10,722 bases of DNA, taken from NCBI GenBank assembly GCA_016932295.1, contig JAFGDC010000175.1, forward strand, positions 1 to 10,722, given 5' to 3'. The notes beneath the pieces were generated by a model. It worked only from the letters and a program-made list of their open reading frames with translations. It did no database searches and was not told the DNA's origin. The translations under genes and the position numbers were made by a program. Position 1 is the first letter of the stretch. Each line of letters begins with the position of its first letter. The DNA comes from a candidate division CSSED10-310 bacterium (lineage in GTDB: Bacteria; CSSED10-310; JAFGDC01). Below are positions 1 to 7,400 of the stretch, piece by piece.

Positions 1-1234
1 CCAAGTAGCCTCCCGCCCCCCCCGAGACCAGCCTGGCGAGCAGCGTCACCCAGGCGGCACCCAACGCCCCGAATGCTGGAATACATATCATATTCCCCAC
101 CAAGTTCAATAACAGTTCGGCGATACCGACCACCGCATAAATCACCGGGCGGTTAATTGCGAATATCCATAGCAGCAGCGGCACCAGCAGGAACGTCAGC
201 AGGTTGTCAAGGTAGAGCAGCCTGAAGATCGGCACCGCGGCGATGTACTCGGCACCGGCCACGGTGAGTAGTATCTGCCGGCCGGCAAGGACGCCGGGCA
301 CCATCAGGAGAATCAGACCGGTAAGGTACATCGAGCTGCGCAGCAGGAACCTGGTCAGACGCTCCTTGGTACGAAGCTTCGCAACTTTTGGCATCAATAC
401 CACGGTGATGGAGCTGGTGAGCACCTGCACGACGGCAGCAAGTTTGAATGCCCCGCCGTACAATCCAGTCTCCGTTGTGCCTCGCATGGCCGCCAGCATC
501 AGGATATCCATGTTGCTGAAGACGATCATGCAGATATTGGCGACGATGATCCACTTGCTGTAGTGGAACAGCCGCCTCAGAACCTGTGGATCACCCGGCC
601 GCCGGCTGGTGGTCAGAAACGACCACTTGATAACGACGGCACCGATGATGAACAGCACGGGCGGCACCAGCACATAAACCATCACCACCCCACTGACACC
701 GGTCGCGAACAGGTACACCGCCGCCGCAATACAGGCCAGCTTTCCCAATCCCTCGCACATGTTCAACATACTGTAGGCGATGAAACGCTCATGGGTCTGG
801 AGGATGGCTTGTACAAACAATACCATGGCCATCGCGAACGAACCGAGGAACGCCCAGGAGACCCAGGCGGCAGCGCCATCGTCATGGAAAAAAACGGTCG
901 AGATCCAGCCGGCGCATGCCAGCCCCGCAGCCACAATGAGCAGGCCGATGATGATGCGTAGCCAGAAGATGCCTTTAAAAATCAGTGCCATGGAGGTGTT
1001 ATCGCCGGCACTGCCGAACAGGGCTCCGAAACGAACGATGGAAAAAGTGGTACCGAAATCCATGAACATGGGCAACAGCGCCATGAACGTAGTCACGGTC
1101 ACCAGCGTCCCGTACTGCTCGGGATTGAAGTGTTTGATCAGAATCAGCGTGATGATGAACGCGCTGCCTGCTATGGCGATCCGGCCGGAAGAAACAAGGC
1201 CGGTGTGGAGCATGGAGCGCAGCGGTAGGTTCAT
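1..1234 (-). CDS. Wzx/MATE-like polysaccharide flippase, C-terminus cut by window edge
   Basis: The reading frame is open from an ATG at 1234-1232 to base 1, giving 411 codons without a stop. The product is strongly hydrophobic, with roughly ten to eleven membrane segments (for example around residues 20-34, 92-110, 124-142, 164-180, 183-203, 228-246, 262-282, 302-318, 342-360, 364-384). Near the N-terminus, 'FNPEQYGTLVTVTTFMALL' and 'DFGTTFSIVRFG' match the signature region of polysaccharide biosynthesis flippases (Polysacc_synt, MOP superfamily), which move lipid-linked glycans across the inner membrane. 'ETGLYGGAFKLAAVVQ' is the usual mid-protein motif. Family members are 420-500 residues, so only a short tail is missing. 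The start overlaps the methyltransferase stop as ATGA, there is no strong ribosome binding site of its own, and translation is probably coupled. The glycan cannot be inferred. Confidence 0.9.
   Translation of the reverse strand, partial: MNLPLRSMLHTGLVSSGRIAIAGSAFIITLILIKHFNPEQYGTLVTVTTFMALLPMFMDFGTTFSIVRFGALFGSAGDNTSMALIFKGIFWLRIIIGLLIVAAGLACAGWISTVFFHDDGAAAWVSWAFLGSFAMAMVLFVQAILQTHERFIAYSMLNMCEGLGKLACIAAAVYLFATGVSGVVMVYVLVPPVLFIIGAVVIKWSFLTTSRRPGDPQVLRRLFHYSKWIIVANICMIVFSNMDILMLAAMRGTTETGLYGGAFKLAAVVQVLTSSITVVLMPKVAKLRTKERLTRFLLRSSMYLTGLILLMVPGVLAGRQILLTVAGAEYIAAVPIFRLLYLDNLLTFLLVPLLLWIFAINRPVIYAVVGIAELLLNLVGNMICIPAFGALGAAWVTLLARLVSGGAGGYL
16..23. repeat. Run of eight C (eight G on the flippase coding strand)
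   Basis: Eight consecutive C bases on the plus strand read as Ser-Gly-Gly-Ala at flippase codons 404-407. A one-base slip here would shift the frame within the last visible part of the protein. Confidence 0.9.
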
Positions 1235-2100
1235 GACAGGGGACCGACCTTGCGCAGCACCAGGTATTCGGCTCCCGGCCATGGCCAGATCACTCGAAAC
1301 AGGGTATCGAGGGAGTCCAGCAGGCGGTAACCGCCGCGCCGGCCGGCCAACCAGTGCAGCGGCGCGAAGGGAAACCCCTGGACATGGAAGAAGGCGAAGC
1401 CTTGCCGTTCCACGACTTCGGCATTCGGTATCCCGGCCAGCAGATCGTCCACGGCACGTCGCGAGAAAAAACGATAGTAACGAAGCTTGCCGCGAAACCG
1501 CAGGTAGTCGCGCCAGATCGGCCGGCTGCCCCATTGGAGAGGGCTCTGTCCGAAGAACAGGTAATCGAAGAAAGGGATGCTCCATCGCCGTGGCACGCTG
1601 AACAAGAGGAGTCCCCCGGGAACCAACACCCGTACCAGTTCGGCAAGGACGCCACGCGGATCGTCGAGGTGCTCTATCACGCCGAACAGGTGCGCGCCAT
1701 GTATACAATCGTCGCGCAGGGCGAGCTTTCCCAACTCGGTCTGAAGAGCGTCGAAGCGGGCTTCATATCCGTTGCGGACGGAACGCTCCAGTGCGGTTTC
1801 CAGCATGCCGGTGGCGAAATCAGCGCCAAGAACCGACGGCACGCCCCACGCGAGGTAAATCTGCGAGAACTGCCCGTTCCCGCATCCCGCATCAAGAAAG
1901 ATGGCATCCGCGCCTGACGGCAGGCGGGAGGCGAAATGATGCATTGGACGAAGGGCGCGGCGATCCATGTTCCAGTGCTGGTAAGAAGGTGATGGAATGA
2001 TTCCGTCCAGATCGGTCAAACCGTAGTGGGGTGAAATGCGTTCATGTGCGGCGCGGATTCCTGAGGCAATGGGTGGAGGCACGGTTCTCTGTTGCTTCAT
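1231..2100 (-). CDS. Class I SAM-dependent methyltransferase
   Basis: The 289-residue product has a Rossmann-type SAM-binding core. Motif I is 'FLDAGCGNG' (D70, G72, G74, G76). The acidic residue after strand 2 is D94 in 'LGADFATGML'. The post-core signature 'GVIEHLDDPRGVLAEL' (140-155) is followed by 'RVLVPGGLLLFSVP' (157-170). This arrangement is that of the UbiE/Methyltransf_11 group, cytosolic enzymes that methylate small molecules or sugar intermediates. The C-terminal third (171-289) is rich in aromatic and basic residues ('RWSIPFFDYLFFG', 'IWRDYLRFRGKLRYYRFF') and may bind a membrane-linked substrate. It lies 52 bp after the regulator and overlaps the flippase start by 4 bp, so it most likely modifies a glycan or its lipid carrier (inference). 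The ATG at 2100 has only a weak GGATCGGG element upstream; I see no better start. Confidence 0.9.
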   Translation of the reverse strand: MKQQRTVPPPIASGIRAAHERISPHYGLTDLDGIIPSPSYQHWNMDRRALRPMHHFASRLPSGADAIFLDAGCGNGQFSQIYLAWGVPSVLGADFATGMLETALERSVRNGYEARFDALQTELGKLALRDDCIHGAHLFGVIEHLDDPRGVLAELVRVLVPGGLLLFSVPRRWSIPFFDYLFFGQSPLQWGSRPIWRDYLRFRGKLRYYRFFSRRAVDDLLAGIPNAEVVERQGFAFFHVQGFPFAPLHWLAGRRGGYRLLDSLDTLFRVIWPWPGAEYLVLRKVGPLS

Positions 2101-2152
2101 AGAGCCCGATCCGACGATGCGCGATCCCGTCGTTGACCGTATGGATCGGCCA

Positions 2153-2791
2153 CTAGTCCTCCCCCATGTTCAAAGACTCCGGAGGACGGCTTCGGCGGGA
2201 GCGCCCTGCGTCGCCTGTTGTTCTGACGCCGGCGGAGACCGTTGCCTCCGATACCGGCGGTGTGCCGAGCAGATGGAATACCGGAGCCGCCCGAGTCGAC
2301 TCCAGCCAGCGGGTAACAGCCCCCGGTTCCGCCGTTACGACCACCCGTGGATAAAGTAAGGGGAAACCTTCCATGTCCACCGGCGACCGGCCGGAAGCGA
2401 TGTCTGGATTGAAGAAAGTAATGGCAATGCCTGATTCAGCCGGATGGGCGACCACGGCATCCGCGGTGATGCCGCCCATTGCGGAGGTCAGGCGCGCCAT
2501 CACTGGTTCATGCTGGAGCAATACACTCCACAGCTCGCCCAGCAAGGTGCCTTGACGAAGTTCGGGACGCGTGATGAGTTTGCGGTTGCCCTGGCTGGAA
2601 ATGCCGACCATTCCCAGGGCGCAGAGATTATCCAACTCCCGGTTGACGTTCCGGTAGTCCTCGTCCAACCTCCTCGCTAACTCTCTCACTCCGTCGCAGG
2701 GAGTGTAGTCGAAGGCGAGAAAAAGCAACAATTTTAGTCGGATTTTCGAAGTGAACAAGAGCTTGAGGTTGCCTGCGGCTGTCGTGGACAT
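2153..2791 (-). CDS. Winged-helix regulator with degenerate nucleotidyltransferase-like C-terminal part
   Basis: The 212-residue product begins with a winged-helix DNA-binding domain. Residues 11-30 form the first helix ('LLFTSKIRLKLLLFL'), 'GVRELARRLDEDYRNVNREL' (34-53) is the helix-turn-helix, and 'GNRKLITR' (68-75) is the wing. This resembles ArsR/MarR-like regulators whose N-terminal wHTH is fused to a minimal nucleotidyltransferase fold. Residues 84-130 could be a remnant of that fold, but the GSxAxG...D.D catalytic motif is absent. The last ~45 residues are low-complexity. I chose the ATG at 2791 because a perfect AAGGAGG lies 6 bp upstream and because the predicted transcription start (~2879) would exclude an in-frame ATG at 2881. 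As first gene of the operon it may control itself and the polysaccharide genes (inference). Confidence 0.82.
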   Translation of the reverse strand: MSTTAAGNLKLLFTSKIRLKLLLFLAFDYTPCDGVRELARRLDEDYRNVNRELDNLCALGMVGISSQGNRKLITRPELRQGTLLGELWSVLLQHEPVMARLTSAMGGITADAVVAHPAESGIAITFFNPDIASGRSPVDMEGFPLLYPRVVVTAEPGAVTRWLESTRAAPVFHLLGTPPVSEATVSAGVRTTGDAGRSRRSRPPESLNMGED

Positions 2792-2797
2792 ATCGTT

Positions 2798-2804
2798 CCT
2801 CCTT
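2798..2804 (-). promoter_or_regulatory. Shine-Dalgarno AAGGAGG that decides the regulator start
   Basis: AAGGAGG on the minus strand sits six bases before the ATG at 2791-2789. It is the strongest ribosome binding site in the window and supports the shorter N-terminus. Confidence 0.85.
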
Positions 2805-2846
2805 AACGCCAGTTTGACATGGAAGGCGGCGCGGCGCTTTGCTCCG

Positions 2847-2871
2847 GGTTCCTCCTGGTTCCCCCGGTTCC
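2847..2871. repeat. Three GGTTCC repeats in the regulator leader
   Basis: GGTTCC occurs at 2847-2852, 2857-2862 and 2866-2871, spaced 10 and 9 bp. On the minus strand they read GGAACC just downstream of the predicted transcription start, so they could be an operator or an RNA element. The helical spacing is suggestive but unproven. Confidence 0.55.
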
Positions 2872-2885
2872 TCTGTTTCATCCAA

Positions 2886-2914
2886 GTAATACCAGACAGA
2901 CGCCCCTCTGTCAG
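2886..2914 (-). promoter_or_regulatory. Sigma70-type promoter of the regulator operon
   Basis: Read on the minus strand: CTGACA (-35, 2914-2909), a 17-bp spacer, then TATTAC (-10, 2891-2886) preceded by TGG, an extended -10 element. Transcription should begin near 2879 and give a leader of about 88 nt. Confidence 0.65.
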
Positions 2915-3000
2915 GCCGTTTCAGCAACCCGGCATCCGCGCTTCCCTGAGAATCAACCGCCGATCGGCTCGCATGACCCGGAAGAATCTCAAGATGTGAA

Positions 3001-3024
3001 CTGGAGCCCAGGTTGACACTCCAG
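3001..3024. repeat. Inverted repeat flanking the plus-strand -35 box
   Basis: CTGGAG (3001-3006) and its complement-matched arm CTCCAG (3019-3024) are separated by 12 bp that include the TTGACA at 3013-3018. The position is that of a repressor operator; no cognate regulator can be assigned from sequence. Confidence 0.5.
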
Positions 3025-3041
3025 AAGCCTCATGTTATACA
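3013..3041 (+). promoter_or_regulatory. Sigma70-type promoter of the phospholipase-lipoprotein operon
   Basis: TTGACA (3013-3018), a 17-bp spacer and TATACA (3036-3041) with an upstream TG (3033-3034) make an extended -10 promoter. Predicted start is near 3048, giving a leader of about 135 nt before the phospholipase ATG. Confidence 0.75.
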
Positions 3042-3084
3042 CTTTCAAACGATGATCAAGCCGCTGCGATGCGCCGGGGTGCAG

Positions 3085-3186
3085 ATGACATCCACGTTAA
3101 ATCAACAGGTTGCGATCGTTCCGGATCGTTCCGCGGCAGGTCGCGGCAGTGACATGAACCCACCACATGGAGGACTGTCGTCATGA
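3085..3186 (+). CDS. Possible 33-residue leader ORF overlapping the phospholipase start
   Basis: ATG at 3085 opens a frame of 33 codons ending in TGA at 3184-3186, which overlaps the phospholipase ATG (3183) as ATGA. A GGGGTG element about six bases upstream could serve as a weak ribosome binding site. The peptide starts 'MTSTLNQQVAIVPDRSAAG' and is hydrophilic, with no recognisable domain or signal. An internal in-frame ATG at 3154 would give ten residues only. It lies wholly inside the predicted leader RNA. It may be a coupling or regulatory leader, or chance; I recognise no family. Confidence 0.28.
   Translation: MTSTLNQQVAIVPDRSAAGRGSDMNPPHGGLSS
3114..3149. repeat. Two pairs of direct repeats with 10-bp period in the phospholipase leader
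   Basis: GATCGTTCCG is perfectly duplicated in tandem (3114-3123, 3124-3133). Directly after, CGCGGCAG occurs at 3132-3139 and 3142-3149. Both pairs have a period of exactly 10 bp, one helical turn. Confidence 0.7.
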
Positions 3187-4424
3187 GAAAACTCATGGTT
3201 CGAATACTTGTCTCAGTGTGTCCCGGAATCCTTCTCCTGACCGCCCTGCCGGCTCCCGGAGCGGCATGGTCGAACGGCGGCTGGAGCTACGATTGCGAAT
3301 CACCCACCTATGGAACGCATGATTACCTGGCGCTCAACGCGTTGCTCTGGGTAAAGGAACATTATGACGGTGATCCCGAGCACTGGCAATGGATCGAACG
3401 CAATCTCGATTATTATCTCCTGGGCACGGAAGCACCCGACAACCCGGAAATCATCAATTGCGGCTTTCTTTGCCCGCTGGTGGATTACGACGATTTCGGC
3501 AATACGCAGTTTCACCATGTCTACTGGAACTACAACCAGACTTACATGTGCGACGATGCCAGTGCGGAGTGGGCCGAAACCAGCTACAACCGGGCGGTGG
3601 AAGCCCTGTCCCGTTGCGAATTCAGGCGTGCTGCGTTCTACCTCGGAGCCTGCACCCATTACATCGCCGATCCCGGAGTGTTCCTGCACATCATGGACGA
3701 CGATGCCTGCTACCGCTCGGTGTTCGACTTCGAGGAGTATCCCTGCCACACCAACTACGAGGATTGGGTGGATGATGTGGTTGAGCAAGGTGGCAATCCA
3801 TTTCTCTTGTCCTTCGACGGAAAAGTGGTGATCACAAGCGCCTATGATGCCACCCGTGAGGTGTCGCGGATCACCGATCGCGGCAACTGGGACGAGGTGG
3901 ATCCCACGAAGCGGGGTTACACCAGGGATTGCATGTGGATGCTGGAACATTGCGACATGGTCGAGGATCCCTATCATCCGGAGACCTCTCAGGAGTTCTT
4001 CCTGAGCACCGCCGATTCGTTGAACAGATGCGCCAACGCTATCGCCGACGTCCTGCCGGGCGTTTACCGGGATGCCCGCCTGGAATGCCCGGATCTCAAT
4101 CTCACCATCAACAAGACTTACGTAGGAGCGAACGATCCGTTACGGATCACGGCGCATGTTTTCAATCCCCAGTATGACCAGGAAACGTATTTTTTCGCCG
4201 TGTTGGAAGCCTATGGTGAATGGTTCTGGTATCCGGACTGGGGACCGGACATGGACGCGGAAATTCGTGAGTTCTACTTCGGCAATGCCGAGATACCCAT
4301 CATCGACATCCCCTCCATGCCGCCCGCGGCCCCGGGGGGACCCTTCACACTTTACGTGGCATTGACCGAGATTTTCACCTATAATCTGATCGATTTTGAC
4401 TTCGTTACCTTCTTTCTCATCTGA
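3183..4424 (+). CDS. Secreted zinc-dependent phospholipase C-like enzyme with extra C-terminal beta domain
   Basis: The 413-residue product has a Sec signal (basic start, hydrophobic 8-22, cleavage likely after A28), leaving W29 as mature N-terminus, as in bacterial zinc phospholipases C where Trp1 binds zinc. Candidate ligands follow in family order: H46 in 'GTHDYLAL', D86, H111 or H112, H159 and D163 in 'THYIADP', H169, and H189/E193 in 'CHTNYEDW'. The D163-H169 spacing equals that of Bacillus PC-PLC, and the final HxxxE favours phospholipase over S1/P1 nuclease, which uses HxxxD. The enzyme part (29-295) is close to the usual ~245 residues. Residues 300-413 form an extra beta-rich domain, perhaps for membrane or surface binding. 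The ribosome binding site GGAGGA (3169-3174) supports the start. The likely substrate is phospholipid headgroups outside the cell; the target is unknown. Confidence 0.85.
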   Translation: MRKLMVRILVSVCPGILLLTALPAPGAAWSNGGWSYDCESPTYGTHDYLALNALLWVKEHYDGDPEHWQWIERNLDYYLLGTEAPDNPEIINCGFLCPLVDYDDFGNTQFHHVYWNYNQTYMCDDASAEWAETSYNRAVEALSRCEFRRAAFYLGACTHYIADPGVFLHIMDDDACYRSVFDFEEYPCHTNYEDWVDDVVEQGGNPFLLSFDGKVVITSAYDATREVSRITDRGNWDEVDPTKRGYTRDCMWMLEHCDMVEDPYHPETSQEFFLSTADSLNRCANAIADVLPGVYRDARLECPDLNLTINKTYVGANDPLRITAHVFNPQYDQETYFFAVLEAYGEWFWYPDWGPDMDAEIREFYFGNAEIPIIDIPSMPPAAPGGPFTLYVALTEIFTYNLIDFDFVTFFLI

Positions 4425-4475
4425 ATGGGAGTGAACCACGTACCGGTCCGCCGGGCCGAAGGAAGGCTTGTTGGC

Positions 4476-7400
4476 ATGAAGAGACGAACCAGTTGGATCC
4501 AAATAAGTATTGTGCTTGTACTGATGCTGTGCAGCGCCTGTTTCGACACTACGGTGGACGATGACACCAAGGGGTTGCCGGATCGCCAGAACGTGGGACT
4601 GACCACCCTGCTCACCGGTCTGAATTTCCCCGTCGATGTTGAATTCGTGGACAACGAAGATCCGTCTGGAGTGGGAGAATGCAGCGTGCTCACGACCGGC
4701 ATGATCCTGGTTGCCAACCGCGGGATGAACGGTGCCAACGCCAACTCGCTGCTGGCAATCAGCGCCGGCGCCGAAGGCACTACGACCACCGCCATGTTCT
4801 CCAACGCCACCTATCGTGACAGGTTCGGCGAATCGGGCGTCAATGCGCCGACCGGCATCTCGTTCCGTGGACCTTTTGTATGGACAAGCAATGTGGCGGA
4901 CCTGGTGGGCTCCATCGCCGCCCTCGATCCCAATCCCTGCGTCGCTCCCAACGGCCCGGGCGGCACTGCCGGTGAACCGGTGGACGGTCCCACCGGAACC
5001 GGTGTGTTCGGCAGTGACGACTTCGGTTTCAGAGTCCTGGAAGTGGTACCTTACGACGGTGACGAGGATGTTCCGACCAATACCACCATCCGGGTGCGAT
5101 TCTCTCAACCAGTCAATCCCGCCACCGTGACCGCCGCCACCTTCCAGGTGGACGTGGATGATTCCGACATCCCCGGATTGGAGGATCCCTCCGGCACGTA
5201 CTTGTTCCATGAAGGCAACACGGTCGTAGAATTCGCCTATCAGCAGTACGGCGAACTTGGTGAACGCACCGTCTATACCATCAACCTCGATTCCAACATC
5301 AAGGATTACGCCGGCAACGAACTGGACGGCAATCCCGACAGTTACGGCTCGGACGATTTCCAAAGCAGTTTCACCACCACCTCGTACGGCAATCCGCGCG
5401 TCGTCAGCGTCAGCCCCACTGATGGCGCAACCGATGTATCGCTGCGTCCGAAAGTGACTGTTTGCTTTTCGAAACCAATGAAGTCACTCAGCACGACTTC
5501 TTTCAAAGTAGTCAAGGACGGTACTGTTTCCACCGTTTCAGGGACGTTGATCTATCCCGAGGAAGACGGAGCTACCTGCTACTATGCCCTTTTCCAGCAG
5601 GACCTCGAAGAAGACACCGTGTATCACGTGATCGTCACTCCCGATGCCCGGGACCTGGCGGGTAACCCGCTCGACCAGATTCCGGGTGGCGACCTGGATC
5701 TTTTCGAGAGCCTGTTCAGCACCGGCGGCGAAATGCCCGGCGAAGGCTTCTGCCTCATGAGTGTCTCTCCTGAGGACGGTAGCGCCGGCCGCAATGTGGA
5801 CACGGATATCACGCTCATTTTCTCCGCTCCGGTCAATCAAGCGACCATCTCCGGCAACATCACCGTCACAAGCGGACTGGGGGCGGTGACCGGAACGTTC
5901 ATAGCCACGGGCGACAACAGCACAATCGTATTCAGCCCGGGTGAATCCTATCCGCAATGCTCGCGGATAACCGTCACGATCGGCTCAGGCCTGCGTTCAG
6001 TAACCGGCGATTCTTTCTCGGGTTGGTGTGACAACCCCGCCGGCTCCGCTTCCAGCAGCTTCGATGTGGTCTGCGAGAATCCCTACGTGGCATCCAATCT
6101 CCCCGTCTGTGGGCTGCAGAACGCCAACATCGACACCACGGTAACCGTCAACTTCTCGGAACTCATGGACCTGTCCAGCATCAATGCCGCGACATTCTAT
6201 ATTTTCGAGAATGGCATCAAACTGGATGAGTCACGCGTTGAAATCCGCAAGGGCGATTCAGTGAACGGTTACTCCTGGGCGGAACTCCGCCTGCAAGATG
6301 AGCAAGGACAGGAAAGCCTGCTCAGGGCTCACAGTCACTACCAGTACTGGGTGACCATTTATGCCCGTGACCTGGACAGCAACAACCTCGATCAGAACCG
6401 CGATCTCAGGGATGGCCTGACTCCCTTCTCCTGCGATTTCTGGACCGGTGAAGGCACCGATCCCTATCCGCCTTGCCTGGTCAGCAGCTCTCCGGAGGAC
6501 GGCGCATCCGGGATCTCCATCTTCTCCACCCTCACGGCCTGCTTTGACAAACAGATGGATCGCAACACCGTCAACAGCGCCTCCTTTATTGTCAGCAGCT
6601 CCGATGGCACGGTGGATGGTGAGTTGGATCTCTCCAACGATCTGCGCTGTATCGTGTTCACGCCTGATCCCGCCCTGCCTGAAAACGACAACATCACCGT
6701 CACCCTGACCGCCGACCTGCTCGATATCCAGGGACGACCGCTCGATGGAAACTGCGACGGCATCTCCGGTGACCCCGCGTACATCCGCTTCACCACTTCG
6801 TCCGGAGCAGTCGTCATCAACGAAGTCGTTGACACACCGGTTTTCGACTGGAACGACGATCCAGGCACCGGCAACGGCATTCCCTTCGATCAGTTCTACG
6901 GCAGCGGCGAACCAAGCACCGACAAGGATGAATGGATCGAACTCTACAACGGCACCAGCCAGACATTCGATCTCGCCTCTTCTCACTGGACCATCCGCAT
7001 GGAAGACACTACCCCCGCCGATGAACTCATCGGCGACGGCGACGGCGCCGTGGAGTTTTACTCCGGTGGCAGCTCAGCAGCAGCCTTCCTGCCCAACACC
7101 TTCCTGGTGATTGGTGATCCGGAAGGTGCCATGAATCAAGATGTCTGGATCCAACTGTTCGACGGCAACGGAGACCTGCTTGATGATGTCGAACTCGGAA
7201 CCCAGGATTTCGAAGCCGACGGTAAGGCCAATAATGCACCCAAGGGAAGCAGTTCTGGCGGCGGTGATGAAGCCGTAACACGCTGCCCCAATGGATTCGA
7301 CTCCGATTACGACGCCACCGACTTCAGCAAGACCACCGCCACTATCGCCGGCAGCAACAACAGCGCATGCGGCAGCATCGGCGGCTCCGCTGAAGATCTG

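Larger units (their letters stand above)
2792..3182. other. 391-bp divergent intergenic region
   Basis: This stretch separates the minus-strand regulator/methyltransferase/flippase operon from the plus-strand phospholipase/lipoprotein operon. It contains a promoter in each direction (-35 boxes about 100 bp apart), a set of GGTTCC repeats in the regulator leader, an inverted repeat around the plus-strand -35 box, and 10-bp direct repeats plus a possible 33-codon leader ORF in the phospholipase leader. Between 2915 and 3000 I see nothing definite. Confidence 0.8.

Noticed and set aside
780..1601. A 273-codon plus-strand ORF over the flippase and methyltransferase
   Set aside because: Antisense of two genes with clear motifs; its composition is Arg/Pro/Met-rich and unlike a real protein.
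2792..2881. N-terminal 30-residue extension of the winged-helix regulator from the ATG at 2881
   Set aside because: The ATG lies at the predicted transcription start, has no ribosome binding site, and the extension is low-complexity basic sequence; the ATG at 2791 has a perfect one.
3183..4424. S1/P1-type nuclease as identity of the phospholipase-like enzyme
   Set aside because: The last ligand motif is HxxxE rather than HxxxD, and the D-to-H spacing of the central motif matches phospholipase C; not fully excluded.
4425..4475. Upstream start of the lipoprotein directly after the phospholipase stop
   Set aside because: It would put 17 charged residues before the lipoprotein signal and has no ribosome binding site.
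4140..5363. A 407-codon minus-strand ORF across the phospholipase/lipoprotein junction
   Set aside because: It is the antisense shadow of two well-supported genes; it is rich in Gly, His and Val and has no recognisable domain.
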